Origin: Brachyspira pilosicoli
GTDB lineage: Bacteria > Spirochaetota > Brachyspiria > Brachyspirales > Brachyspiraceae
Length of the DNA: 64,000 nt
Direction: 5' to 3'
Assembly (NCBI RefSeq): GCF_036997485.1
Contig: NZ_JAWLPU010000003.1
Location: 434,001-498,000, forward strand
Part shown: one piece after another, positions 43,871-53,044 of the stretch
Position numbering within the stretch: position 1 is the stretch's first letter
Layout of the letters: each line of letters starts with the position of its first letter
Translations under genes and position numbers: made by a program
Notes under the pieces: model-generated
What the model was told of the DNA's origin: nothing
The model's database searches: none
What the model saw: the letters and a program-made list of their open reading frames with translations, nothing else

Positions 43871-45262
43871 ATGTTGAGCTTAAAAGAGATTAATGAGATA
43901 ATAGATAAAAATTACAAATCAAAATATGATAAAACAACTTCTTTTATAGAAAATAAACTTATTTCTAATGTTTTTACCAAAGATAAGAATGCTGTTGTTT
44001 GTGTTAAGGTGATAAGGTTTATTATTGGGGCTTATTTAGAGTTAAAAGAACCTTGCAGGTTAGATATTGCTGATGATATAGGCTATTCTTTAGATGAAGA
44101 GAGTTTTAGAGAGGCATTAGAAAATATATATATTAATTTTTCCGAAGATAATAAAACTAAAAATATTCTCTATCCATATTGTATATTTGCTTCTAATGGT
44201 CAAATTAATAAGCTTTATAAAAAAGCAAAAAATATCGCAAGCAGAAGATTTAAATATGCTTGTTTTATAATGGAGGCTATATTTTTATCTTCAAAGAATA
44301 TTGGTTTTTATTTAATTTATGAAGCTTCAAAAAAGTTTAAGCAAGTTAGCGTTAGAAATAGATGTCGCGATATGTTTTATACTATTTCACGTAAAATGAA
44401 TATGACAGAAGAAGAGTTTGCAGATATTATTATGCCTAATTTTGGATTCGATAGAGATGGTATTCGCATTATTAAAACAGATGATAGAATATTTAAAATA
44501 ACTTTAAAAGATAATTTCTCTATTGATATTTTTGATGAATCTAAAAATAAAGAGTTAAAAACTTTACCAAAAGATTTTCCAATTGATGTAAAGAATGAAC
44601 TAACTTCATTAAAAACAGAAGCAAAAAAAATCTTAAAAATACAAACAGAAAGATTGATTTATGTTTTTATGAATGGAAGAAAATGGCAGTTTAATAATTG
44701 GAGGGATTTATTTATATATAATCCATTTATGAAGATATTTGCTGTTAATTTAGTTTGGGGTATATTTGATGAAAAAAATGCTTTATTAAACAGTTTTAGG
44801 TATATGGAAGACGGCACATTTAATGATATAAATGATGAAGAGATTTCTATTAAAGATAATACTATTATAGGTTTATTAAGCCCAATAGAAGTAAAAAAAT
44901 CTACTATAGAAAAATGGCAAAAACAAATTTTAGATTATGAAATAGAACAGCCTTTCGAACAGCTTTCTATAAAAACAAAAAATGCTTTAATAAAAAAAAT
45001 ACCTAAGATTCTTACAGTTGGTGTTGTTAAAAATATTGCTGATAAATTTTCTATGCTTAAAGATGATATTAATGGTGTTGTTACTAAGGGGTATGTTTTT
45101 TACGATGATTATAACGATGCATCTGTCTATATAAAATTATCTAATGTTTATTATGCTTCTAATAACAATGATGAAACTGAAATAGAGATAAAATTTAATG
45201 AATATGCAGATGAAAGATTTAAATACGGTTTTTATTTAATAATTTCTTCATTTATGAAATAA
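43871..45262 (+). CDS. DUF4132-domain protein
   Basis: A 463-residue protein with a C-terminal half resembling DUF4132 (NGRKWQFNNWRDLFIYNP, VNLVWGIFDEKNALLNSFRY). The N-terminal half is helical and not recognised. Relatives of this domain are often found near MolR-like or WGR proteins, but no function is established. No signal peptide. GGTG precedes the ATG. Full members are often longer (700-1000 residues), so this may be a shortened form. Confidence 0.65.
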   Translation: MLSLKEINEIIDKNYKSKYDKTTSFIENKLISNVFTKDKNAVVCVKVIRFIIGAYLELKEPCRLDIADDIGYSLDEESFREALENIYINFSEDNKTKNILYPYCIFASNGQINKLYKKAKNIASRRFKYACFIMEAIFLSSKNIGFYLIYEASKKFKQVSVRNRCRDMFYTISRKMNMTEEEFADIIMPNFGFDRDGIRIIKTDDRIFKITLKDNFSIDIFDESKNKELKTLPKDFPIDVKNELTSLKTEAKKILKIQTERLIYVFMNGRKWQFNNWRDLFIYNPFMKIFAVNLVWGIFDEKNALLNSFRYMEDGTFNDINDEEISIKDNTIIGLLSPIEVKKSTIEKWQKQILDYEIEQPFEQLSIKTKNALIKKIPKILTVGVVKNIADKFSMLKDDINGVVTKGYVFYDDYNDASVYIKLSNVYYASNNNDETEIEIKFNEYADERFKYGFYLIISSFMK

Positions 45263-45404
45263 TTATAAATAACATCAATAATACAAATAATGTGATTTAA
45301 AAGCAAAAAAGCTATTTATTTTTATCTAAATATTGTTTTAAATGTCGATATCTTAATTGACAAAAAAAATTGCATATTATATGATATTAGAAAGGTAACA
45401 TAAT

Positions 45405-46376
45405 ATGGTAAGCGTTATAATACCAGTCTATAATACTGATAAATATTTATCCTATTGTTTGGATAGTTTAATTAAGCAGACTATTAAGAAAATAGAAATA
45501 ATATGTGTTAATGACTGCAGCAGTGATGATAGTAAAGAAATTATAAAAGAGTATGCTCAAAAAGATAAGAGAGTAATACTAATAGATAATAAAATAAAAC
45601 ATGGTGCTGGTATATCTAGGAATATTGGATTAAATATTGCTAAGGGCGAGTATGTTTTTTTTATGGATTCTGATGATTATATTTCTAATAATTTTTTAGA
45701 GGAATTATATAATACAGCAAAAAAATATGATTCTGATTATGTAAGCAGCTTAAATATATATGATGTTATAGATTCAAAAGAATATGTATCTCATTTAAAT
45801 AAAGTAAGTTTTTTAAATGATGATGATTTAGAAGGTATATCTAATGCTAATATTAAAAACTTATCTCCTACAGATAAAGAAACTATTGAAGAATCAACTT
45901 GGTCAAAATTATGGAGAAGAGAGTTTTTAATAAATAATAATGTTTATTATTCTTCTATACTTTGCTATCAGGATACAGAACAGTTTTTTAAATCTCTTAT
46001 TCATAATCCTAAAATATCTTTTAATCATAAACCAACATATTATTATAGACAGCATATTCATACTATATCTACTAAAAAAAATAGTGATATTAATTATTTT
46101 AAAACATTATTTGTATTATTAAAAAATTGTATAGATTATTATAAACAAGATTATAAATATATGCCTTATCTTATAAAAAATTTCTTTGAGTTATCAAATA
46201 GAGCTATAGAAAAATTTGCAGATAAAAATCTTGCTTTAAATACATTTGTATACGAACTTAAATTATTAGACTTAGATGAAAGTTATTTTATTAATGAAAT
46301 AGAGTATTTAAAATATAAGGATGTAATATCTGATTATTCTATATTAGTTTCTAAAGATTATGCTTATCAAGTGTAA
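45405..46376 (+). CDS. family 2 glycosyltransferase
   Basis: A GT-A fold sugar transferase of 323 residues. The N-terminal domain shows VSVIIPVYNTDKYLSYCLDSL, then VNDCSSDDS for the nucleotide and the DXD-type MDSDDY (about 85-90). The C-terminal ~120 residues are variable and decide acceptor. No membrane anchor is seen. It stands alone, so its glycan (surface lipooligosaccharide, or flagellin or other glycosylation) is open. Confidence 0.85.
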   Translation: MVSVIIPVYNTDKYLSYCLDSLIKQTIKKIEIICVNDCSSDDSKEIIKEYAQKDKRVILIDNKIKHGAGISRNIGLNIAKGEYVFFMDSDDYISNNFLEELYNTAKKYDSDYVSSLNIYDVIDSKEYVSHLNKVSFLNDDDLEGISNANIKNLSPTDKETIEESTWSKLWRREFLINNNVYYSSILCYQDTEQFFKSLIHNPKISFNHKPTYYYRQHIHTISTKKNSDINYFKTLFVLLKNCIDYYKQDYKYMPYLIKNFFELSNRAIEKFADKNLALNTFVYELKLLDLDESYFINEIEYLKYKDVISDYSILVSKDYAYQV

Positions 46377-46398
46377 ATTTATTATTTAATTTTTTTAT

Positions 46399-46426
46399 TT
46401 GACAAATATAGGTTTTGTGTTATAGT
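46399..46426 (+). promoter_or_regulatory. promoter of the tetR-ABC exporter operon
   Basis: TTGACA (46399-46404), 16-base spacer, TATAGT (46421-46426). The expected start point falls at the left edge of the palindrome at 46434. Confidence 0.7.
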
Positions 46427-46433
46427 TTAACTA

Positions 46434-46452
46434 ACTGACTAAGTTAGTCAGT
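46434..46452. promoter_or_regulatory. TetR operator palindrome
   Basis: ACTGACTAAGTTAGTCAGT is a perfect 19-base palindrome around a central G, placed at the start point between the promoter and the tetR ATG. The overlapping CTAACT/AGTTAG repeat shares its left part. Size, symmetry and position are those of a TetR-family operator. Confidence 0.75.
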
Positions 46453-46474
46453 AAAATAAATTGTATGTAATAAA

Positions 46475-47083
46475 ATGAACACTAATATACCAGAAGAAAA
46501 AAAAGAAGCTATTATAAACACATCAATCGAAGAGTTTGCAAAGCATGAATATAAACATGCTATTTTAGAAAATATTGCGAGTAATGCCAATATATCTAAA
46601 TCTTTGCTTTTATATCATTTTAAGACTAAGAAAAAATTGTATGAATATGTTTATAATTATGTATATGAATATATAGAGAAAATAATTGCAGATTCTAACT
46701 TTTACAAGATAAAAGATTTTTTTGAGCTTATGGAATATTCTTTTTATAAAAAGTTAGAAATGATGGAGAGGCATAAATCTATATTTGATTTTTTAATACA
46801 GGGATATTTTGATGAGAGTGAAGATGTAAAAGAAATAGTTAATAATTATAAAAATAAAAAGCAAATTGATATAAATAGTTATTTTAAAAATATTGATAAA
46901 AGTAAGTTTAGAGATGATGTTGATATAGAAGATATTATAGAAATGATAACATACACATCGGAAGGTTATTTGCAAAGCAGAAAGAAAATGACTAAAAAAA
47001 TAGATAAAGAAGATATGATAAAGCAGTATTCTAAGTGGATGAGGATGTTTAAGCAGATTTCATACAAGAAAAAATATTTATAA
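46475..47083 (+). CDS. TetR-family transcriptional regulator
   Basis: A 202-residue repressor: N-terminal helix-turn-helix (about 1-55; IENIASNANISKSLLLYHFKTKKKL is replaced here by ILENIASNANISKSLLLYHF) and a helical ligand-binding domain without recognisable specificity. No clear Shine-Dalgarno precedes the ATG. The gene lies 19 bases upstream of an ABC exporter ATPase, so it probably controls its own operon in response to a toxic compound. Confidence 0.88.
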   Translation: MNTNIPEEKKEAIINTSIEEFAKHEYKHAILENIASNANISKSLLLYHFKTKKKLYEYVYNYVYEYIEKIIADSNFYKIKDFFELMEYSFYKKLEMMERHKSIFDFLIQGYFDESEDVKEIVNNYKNKKQIDINSYFKNIDKSKFRDDVDIEDIIEMITYTSEGYLQSRKKMTKKIDKEDMIKQYSKWMRMFKQISYKKKYL

Positions 47084-47102
47084 GGCATAAGGAGGATTAT
47101 TT

Positions 47103-47984
47103 ATGTCTATAATAAAAATAGATAATATTAGTAAAGATTATGGAAGCGGCAGGGGAGTATTTGATTTGTTTTTTGAAGTGAATAGAGGTGAAATATTTGG
47201 AATGCTTGGCCCTAATGGAGCAGGTAAGACAACAACTATAAGGCAGCTGATGGGGTTTATAAAGTCTGATAAAGGCAGTGCTAAAATATTAGATATGGAC
47301 TGTTTTATTAACAGAGCAAATATACAATCAAAGCTTGGATATTTGCCTGGAGAAATTGCTTTTATGGATGAGATGAAGGGGAGTGATTTTATAAAATTTA
47401 TTGCTGAAATGAAATCAATAAAAAATAAAAATAGAATTAAAGAGCTTATAGATTTGTTTGAACTTGATGCGAATAGAAAAATAAATAAAATGTCTAAAGG
47501 TACAAAACAGAAAATAGGTATAGTATGTGCTTTTATGAATGAGCCTGAGGTTGTTATATTAGATGAGCCTACAAGCGGACTTGACCCTTTGATGCAAAAA
47601 AAGTTTATTGAATTGATTTTAGAAGAGAAGAGAAAAGGCACTACTATTTTTATGTCATCTCATATATTTGAAGAAGTTGAAAAAACATGTGATAGAACTG
47701 CTATATTAAAAGACGGCAAACTCATAGCAATAGAAAATATGGAAGAATTAAAATCTAAAAAGAATAAAAATTTTGAAGTGGTTTTTAAAACAAATGAAGA
47801 AGCGTTAAATTTCAAAAATAAAATTAGTTTTAAATCTGAATTGAATAATAATACTATAAAAGTTGTTATTGCTAATAATGAAGTTAATAGCTTTATAAAA
47901 GAACTTAGCAATTATGATGTATTGGATATTAATTCTTCAAGTCAGAGTTTGGAGGAGTTATTTTTGCATTTTTATAATAAGTGA
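47103..47984 (+). CDS. ABC exporter ATP-binding protein
   Basis: ATPase of an ABC-2-type drug or lipid exporter. The 293 residues show Walker A GPNGAGKT (36-43), signature MSKGTKQ (the usual LSGGQ is changed, as in many exporters of this subfamily), Walker B VVILDEP and the switch histidine in MSSHIFEEV. An AAGGAGG site precedes the ATG. The partner permease is 378 bases downstream, separated by repeat copy C. Confidence 0.9.
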   Translation: MSIIKIDNISKDYGSGRGVFDLFFEVNRGEIFGMLGPNGAGKTTTIRQLMGFIKSDKGSAKILDMDCFINRANIQSKLGYLPGEIAFMDEMKGSDFIKFIAEMKSIKNKNRIKELIDLFELDANRKINKMSKGTKQKIGIVCAFMNEPEVVILDEPTSGLDPLMQKKFIELILEEKRKGTTIFMSSHIFEEVEKTCDRTAILKDGKLIAIENMEELKSKKNKNFEVVFKTNEEALNFKNKISFKSELNNNTIKVVIANNEVNSFIKELSNYDVLDINSSSQSLEELFLHFYNK

Positions 47985-48007
47985 TGGTTTTGTATATACT
48001 GAAACAA

Positions 48008-48244
48008 ATATATTTTGTTGTAGAAGTTTTTTTCTTCAACTTTTTCCCGCCGCAAAAAGAACTAAAAAATGCAAGGATAGAATTAGTACTAAACCATACT
48101 GAAATTGTTTTACATGTAATATAAATTATCAGTGTAAGCTCAAATACAGCCTTTTTGCTTCTTTGTGGCAACAAAAGAAGTGGGGTACGGGGCAAAGCCC
48201 CGGATATAAAAGCAAAATATAATGTTATTTTTGACAAAATATAG
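48008..48244. repeat. dispersed intergenic hairpin repeat, copy C, inside the ABC exporter operon
   Basis: Begins TATATTTTGTTG (48009-48020) and ends CAAAATATAG (48235-48244), which are inverted copies of each other. It includes GAAG(T)nCTTC, a CTTTTTCCCGCCGCAAAAAG core like the other copies, then about 80 A+T-rich bases, then CTTCTTT/AAAAGAAG and GGGGCAAAGCCCC. It separates the ATPase and permease genes. No ORF. The 118 bases after it lead to the permease. Confidence 0.78.
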
Positions 48245-48259
48245 TTGTTTAGATATATA
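48231..48259 (+). promoter_or_regulatory. possible promoter at the right end of repeat copy C
   Basis: TTGACA (48231-48236) lies in the repeat's terminus; 17 bases further is TATATA (48254-48259), or TATACT at 48256 with a 19-base spacer. It points to the permease gene about 100 bases downstream and could restore its expression. Inference from sequence only. Confidence 0.45.
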
Positions 48260-48362
48260 CTAAAATAGTTAATTATATAACATATAATACATTGTTTTTA
48301 TAATTTAAAAATTAAAGTAATTTTTATTAGCAATAATAAGTTTATCAATAATAGGAGTTTTT

Positions 48363-49163
48363 ATGTTTAATTTAGTTTTATTAAAAAAAGAATTAAAATC
48401 GAATTTTAAAATATTATTAATATTTGCTTTAGTATTAACTATGTATGGAGCAATTATAGTTTCTATGTTCGACCCTAAACTTGTTGATAGTTTAAACTCT
48501 ATGGTTGAGAGTATGCCTCAGATGTTTGCTTTATTTGGAATGAATAATTTTTCAAGTAATTTAACTGACTTTTTGATTGATTATTTATATTCATTTTTAA
48601 TGATTATTTTTCCATTAGTTTTTATTGTTTTGCTTGTTAATAGACTTGTTATAAGATATATTGATAAAGGAAGCATTGCATATTTATTTGCAACACCAAA
48701 TTCAAGAATAAAAATAATAACTACACAAATATTAACTGCTATTTTAGAAATATTTATATTAAACTTATATATAACTATACTTCTTATATTTACAAGCGAG
48801 ATTATGTTTAAAGGTGAACTTGATATAACAAAACTTATCATTATAAATGTTGGACTTTTAGGTTTATGGTTTGCTTTTTTAGGAATATGTTTTTTAAGCT
48901 CTGTAAGTTTTTCTTCTACATCAATGTCTCTTTGGGTTGGTTCTGGGCTTTGTATATTTTTTATACTTTTTCAAATGATATCAAGGGTGGGGGAGAAGGC
49001 AGAGTTTTTTAAATATTTAAGTATCATAACATTGTTTGCACCGTCTAAATATAGCACTGATTTTAATGTATTTTTAATTGGTGGTATATGTTTATTTGCT
49101 ATTGGAATATTAACTAATATATTGGCTGTTATTATATTTAATAAAAGAGATATTTCTGTTTAA
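48363..49163 (+). CDS. ABC exporter permease (ABC-2 type)
   Basis: The 266-residue membrane partner of the upstream ATPase, with about six hydrophobic segments (near 16-36, 70-92, 108-135, 150-178, 188-205 and 236-260). Such permeases span the inner membrane and export drugs, antibiotics or lipids. GGAG precedes the ATG by seven bases. Although separated by the repeat, orientation and type pair it with the ATPase. Confidence 0.85.
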   Translation: MFNLVLLKKELKSNFKILLIFALVLTMYGAIIVSMFDPKLVDSLNSMVESMPQMFALFGMNNFSSNLTDFLIDYLYSFLMIIFPLVFIVLLVNRLVIRYIDKGSIAYLFATPNSRIKIITTQILTAILEIFILNLYITILLIFTSEIMFKGELDITKLIIINVGLLGLWFAFLGICFLSSVSFSSTSMSLWVGSGLCIFFILFQMISRVGEKAEFFKYLSIITLFAPSKYSTDFNVFLIGGICLFAIGILTNILAVIIFNKRDISV

Positions 49164-49182
49164 AATTATTAATAAAATAAAA

Positions 49183-49211
49183 AAGGGTATTAACAAATAA
49201 TTAATACCCTT
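49183..49211 (-). terminator. intrinsic terminator of the OppA-like gene, shared with the permease end
   Basis: AAGGGTATTAA (49183-49193) and TTAATACCCTT (49201-49211) pair perfectly over 11 bases with a seven-base loop. The T tract is on the minus-strand side, 20 bases after the OppA-like stop; it may also stop readthrough from the permease side. Confidence 0.8.
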
Positions 49212-49230
49212 AAACACTTATATGAATTAT

Positions 49231-50832
49231 TTAATTTTCTTCTCTGTATACATAGAAAAATCTATTCATACCTAATTTATCAAATACAACACCTTTCAAA
49301 TTAGGGCGCATTAAAGCTGATGTTGTATGGAAATATAAAGGTATTATAGGCATATCATTTATAAGTATTTTTTCAGCATCATGAAAAGCTTTCATTCTTA
49401 CAGCATTATCTCCGCTATTCATAGCGATATTTATAAGTCTATCATATTCAGGATTATTGTAGCTTGAATGATTTTGGTCGCTATAGCTTAAAAACATAGC
49501 TAAGAATGTAAGAGGGTCATTATAATCTGCAAGCCAACTATGCATAGCTATTTCAAAATTTTTATCAACTCTTGTTTGCTGAAATACTGCCCATTCCTCA
49601 GCAGAGAAAGTAACATCTATATTTAATACCTCTTTCCACATTTGCTGTATAGGTTCAAATATCTCTAAATTTCCCCCTCCTTGATTTGATTTAAACTCTA
49701 TTACCGGAAAACCTTCACCATTAGGATAACCAGCCTCTGCTAATAATGCTCTTGCTTTTTCTATATTTTCCTGATGTTTATCTTCACTTACTTCATAATA
49801 ATTTCCGCCATTTTGTCTGAAATCTCCTTCAACATCAGATACACCATAAGGAACAAAAGCAGCAGCTGGTATCTGTCCTCCTTTAGTAACATTTTTTACA
49901 ATGTAATTTCTATCAATAGCCAAAGTTAAAGCCTGTCTTACTTTAGGATCTTTTAGAACATCATTAGTACAGTTAATCATATAAAAATATATACCCAAAC
50001 TTACATTAGTTTGTATAAAGCCCTCATTTCTAAGTGCTTCTATTTCCTGAACAGGAGGAGCTCCGCCATAATCTAAACTTCCATCTTTTATGCTTGCAAC
50101 TGATACTGTAGGGTTATCCATAAGTATAAATTCTAATTCATTAGGTATTATTGTTGAAGCATTCCAATAGTTTGTATTTTTCTCTAAAATTAATCTATCA
50201 TCAATTCTTCTTTCTTTCATTATAAAAGGTCCATTTCCTATATATGTTGAAGCATCTCTTGTCCATGAATCAGGATTAGCTTCCACTATATCTTTTCTTA
50301 CAGGAAATAAAGTAGGGAAGGCTGTTAATTCCAAAAAATATGCAGTAGGGGCTTTTAATGTTACTTCTAATGTTTTTTCATCTAAAGCCTTTACACCTAA
50401 ATTAGATTTATCCATTTTTCCTTCTGTTATCTCTTTAGCATTCAATATTGGTTCTAACTGGTAGCTATATCCGCTTGCAACTATAGGATCAACTGCCCTT
50501 TGCCAAGAATATACAAAATCTTCAGCTTTAACTTTTTGCCCATCTGACCATTTAGCATCATCTCTTATATGAAATGTGTAAGTTAAACCGTCATCGCTTA
50601 TTTCCCAGCTTTCAGCGGCTCCTGCTGCAATTTTATTATCTTTGTCCTTAGTTGTAAGACCTTCAAATATATGAACTATATATGTAGCACCGTCTATAGA
50701 AGTATTTAATGTAGGATCTATTGTTTGCGGTTCTGGTCCTATTCTTATTTTTATAGCATTAGAAGAAGTTTTCTGGCAACTTATAGCTATAAAAATAATA
50801 AATAAAGTTAGTAAAAAAATCTTTTTTATCAT
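49231..50832 (-). CDS. oligopeptide-binding lipoprotein (OppA family)
   Basis: Periplasmic, membrane-anchored receptor of an oligopeptide ABC importer. The 533 residues start with a lipoprotein signal ending AISC (Cys19). Family blocks are GPEPQTIDPTLNTS, YTFHIRDDAKWSDGQ, AEDFVYSWQRAVDP and VRQALTLAIDRNYI. Length is typical for OppA. GGGG precedes the ATG. No permease or ATPase genes adjoin, so it may serve a transporter encoded elsewhere. The 257 bases upstream are A+T-rich with no other clear feature. Confidence 0.92.
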   Translation of the reverse strand: MIKKIFLLTLFIIFIAISCQKTSSNAIKIRIGPEPQTIDPTLNTSIDGATYIVHIFEGLTTKDKDNKIAAGAAESWEISDDGLTYTFHIRDDAKWSDGQKVKAEDFVYSWQRAVDPIVASGYSYQLEPILNAKEITEGKMDKSNLGVKALDEKTLEVTLKAPTAYFLELTAFPTLFPVRKDIVEANPDSWTRDASTYIGNGPFIMKERRIDDRLILEKNTNYWNASTIIPNELEFILMDNPTVSVASIKDGSLDYGGAPPVQEIEALRNEGFIQTNVSLGIYFYMINCTNDVLKDPKVRQALTLAIDRNYIVKNVTKGGQIPAAAFVPYGVSDVEGDFRQNGGNYYEVSEDKHQENIEKARALLAEAGYPNGEGFPVIEFKSNQGGGNLEIFEPIQQMWKEVLNIDVTFSAEEWAVFQQTRVDKNFEIAMHSWLADYNDPLTFLAMFLSYSDQNHSSYNNPEYDRLINIAMNSGDNAVRMKAFHDAEKILINDMPIIPLYFHTTSALMRPNLKGVVFDKLGMNRFFYVYREEN

Positions 50833-51089
50833 TTTTGTACCCCGGATTGTATTTTTATATATTTATTATAGTAAAATAAATGAGTAATTTCAATTTTTTA
50901 TTAATAATATATTAATATATTAGTTTATATAGTTACAATAATAATGATTTAATATCTCAATAAAACTATTTATAGTAAAATATATAATTGTATTGTGATA
51001 ATAAATAAAAAGATAATTTATTATAATATATTTTTTGATTTAATTATATTATATAAATTCTAATAAAGTAATTTTTTGTATCAATAATG

Positions 51090-51815
51090 TTATTTTTCAA
51101 TATATGATTTATATGAATACATATTTCCAATATAATATGTGTCAATATATTCTAATATTCTATTGTCTTTTAGTTCTGTAATATGAGAAACTTTTAATAA
51201 GGCTTCATTTTTTATTTTTAATATTTTTTTTTGTTCTTCTGTTGGTAAAGTTGCAGTTATTGTTAGCGATGCATTTCCTATGCTCAATCCAAATTCTTGC
51301 ACATATTCAAAAAAAGAGCCTTCAAGCCTTGAAACATCTATTATTGGTAAAGTTTTTGTAGGAACATAGTCATAACTAACTGCAAAAATGATTCCATTTC
51401 CTGTTCTTAATCTTGAGAAATAATGTATAAAATCATCATTTTCCGCTTTTAATTTTAAAGTAATTTCTTCTGGTATTTCTGATGCTCTTAATATTCTATA
51501 TTCTAATAATTTAGCACCTGCTACCATTCCTATTGATTTCATGTCTTCTGTAAAACTTCTAGGAGTTTTTTTCAAAGTTTTTTCTATAAATTGACTATTT
51601 ACAAAACTTCCCTTGCCAGAAATTCTTTTTATATAACCTCGAGATACTAATGAAGTGATAGCTCTATTAACTGTCATTCTACTAGTTTCAAATGTTTTAC
51701 ATAATTCAATTTCTGTAGGAATTTGGTCTCCAAATTGAAGCTTTTTATCTTTTATATCTTTTAGTATACTATTTTCTATAATTTTATATTTGGTTTCTTT
51801 TTTCATAATTTGCAT
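51090..51815 (-). CDS. GntR/HutC-family regulator with UTRA domain
   Basis: A 241-residue regulator: winged helix (about 8-70; IPTEIELCKTFETSRMTVNRAI) and a UTRA effector domain (about 90-235) that commonly binds a sugar phosphate. ATG 51815 and ATG 51806 are both possible; neither has a good ribosome site. Last in order after the PTS and SIS genes, from which a strong hairpin separates it. It likely controls that PTS operon. Confidence 0.88.
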   Translation of the reverse strand: MQIMKKETKYKIIENSILKDIKDKKLQFGDQIPTEIELCKTFETSRMTVNRAITSLVSRGYIKRISGKGSFVNSQFIEKTLKKTPRSFTEDMKSIGMVAGAKLLEYRILRASEIPEEITLKLKAENDDFIHYFSRLRTGNGIIFAVSYDYVPTKTLPIIDVSRLEGSFFEYVQEFGLSIGNASLTITATLPTEEQKKILKIKNEALLKVSHITELKDNRILEYIDTYYIGNMYSYKSYIEK

Positions 51816-51870
51816 ATTATATATTTTTTATTAGTGTTATATAATATCATATTTCTATGCTTTTTTGAAT

Positions 51871-51903
51871 ATATAGCCCTCAATTAAAAATTAAGGGCTA
51901 TAT
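51871..51903. other. strong intercistronic hairpin between the SIS gene and gntR
   Basis: ATATAGCCCT-C-AATT, AAA loop, AATT-A-AGGGCTATAT: 14 pairs with one C/A mismatch. No T tract follows on either strand, so it is not a typical terminator; it may be a processing or stability element that separates regulator from enzyme expression. Confidence 0.6.
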
Positions 51904-51925
51904 AATGTAAATTAAATAAACAATG

Positions 51926-53044
51926 TTATTTATCAATAGTATATTGATCTCTTATACCATCTAATTTTTTACTGCCTATTCTTTTATGAAAGTTAGGGTC
52001 TTTAGGTATATCGGGATTAATTCCTAATTGGTAAGCACCTAAGCAAGCTACTATTTGTAATGGTATTATATATTCCCATTGTCCAAATAGTTTATCTTCT
52101 GTAAAATCACATTTTAAATATTTATCAGAATTTACTTGTATATCTTTTGAAGAAATTAAATAATGATGCGAAGTCCATTCTGATAAAATCTCAATTAGTT
52201 TTACAGTTCTATCTTTGTAATCTCCATCTGATGCTAAATAAAATATATGCGCACTATCTGTTATTGAATTATATATGCCATGGAAAAACTCTTCTATATC
52301 ATATCCAGCAACTCCTTCTCTAACTGTTTCTAATATCTTCAAAGCTCCTTCCAAAACATCAGCATAATTATTTTCATATCCAACAACTATTATTCTTTTA
52401 GCATTTATGAATTCTTTAGATATTCTATCAAACCATTTTGTTGCCTCTTCAATAATATTTGGCATATTATCAATAACTTTTAACATGCGCTCTATATATC
52501 TATTTTCATCGTTTGAAGATATTTGCTCTTTTTTTAGCATAAGTTCCATTATCATTAGCATTAAAGTTATTATAGTTCCTTCAAAACCTTTTGTCTTTGC
52601 CCCACATTTTTCATTTCCTATTTCTATTAAGGTTTTTGTATTAGAATATTCAAATATTAATGCTGTTGGATTTTCAGATATTGCAGCGGTGTATAAACCT
52701 TTTTCTTTTGCGGAATTTAAGCCTTCTACAGTTGAAAGACTTTGTCCGCCCTGAGAAATACCTATTACTAAAGTATTTTTATTTATCACTTTTTCAGACC
52801 TAGCAAATTGAGTAGGATACATACAAAATACTTTACCAGGAAATATTTCTTCCAAAAATTTTTTAGCTGCAACTCCAGCATGATAACTTGTACCAGAACC
52901 TACTATGTATATCTGTTCTATATTTATATCTTTATAATAGTTTGCAAATTCTTGAGTTATTTTTTTCCTATTTTCTAAAATATGCTTTAAAACAACAGGG
53001 GTCTCTACAATATATTCATACATTTTTGATACATTTTTTTCCAT
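51926..53044 (-). CDS. double-SIS-domain sugar isomerase/deglycase
   Basis: A 372-residue protein with two SIS domains and no glutaminase part. The first has IYIVGSGTSYHAG (about 45-57) and ISQGGQSLST for sugar phosphate; the second has ALKILETVREGVAG and EEFFHG with the catalytic glutamate region. GlmS-like isomerases, AgaS and the FrlB/GfrE/GfrF deglycases share this build. With a mannose-family PTS it probably acts on a phosphorylated amino sugar or an Amadori compound. It starts directly after the IID stop. Confidence 0.82.
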   Translation of the reverse strand: MEKNVSKMYEYIVETPVVLKHILENRKKITQEFANYYKDINIEQIYIVGSGTSYHAGVAAKKFLEEIFPGKVFCMYPTQFARSEKVINKNTLVIGISQGGQSLSTVEGLNSAKEKGLYTAAISENPTALIFEYSNTKTLIEIGNEKCGAKTKGFEGTIITLMLMIMELMLKKEQISSNDENRYIERMLKVIDNMPNIIEEATKWFDRISKEFINAKRIIVVGYENNYADVLEGALKILETVREGVAGYDIEEFFHGIYNSITDSAHIFYLASDGDYKDRTVKLIEILSEWTSHHYLISSKDIQVNSDKYLKCDFTEDKLFGQWEYIIPLQIVACLGAYQLGINPDIPKDPNFHKRIGSKKLDGIRDQYTIDK

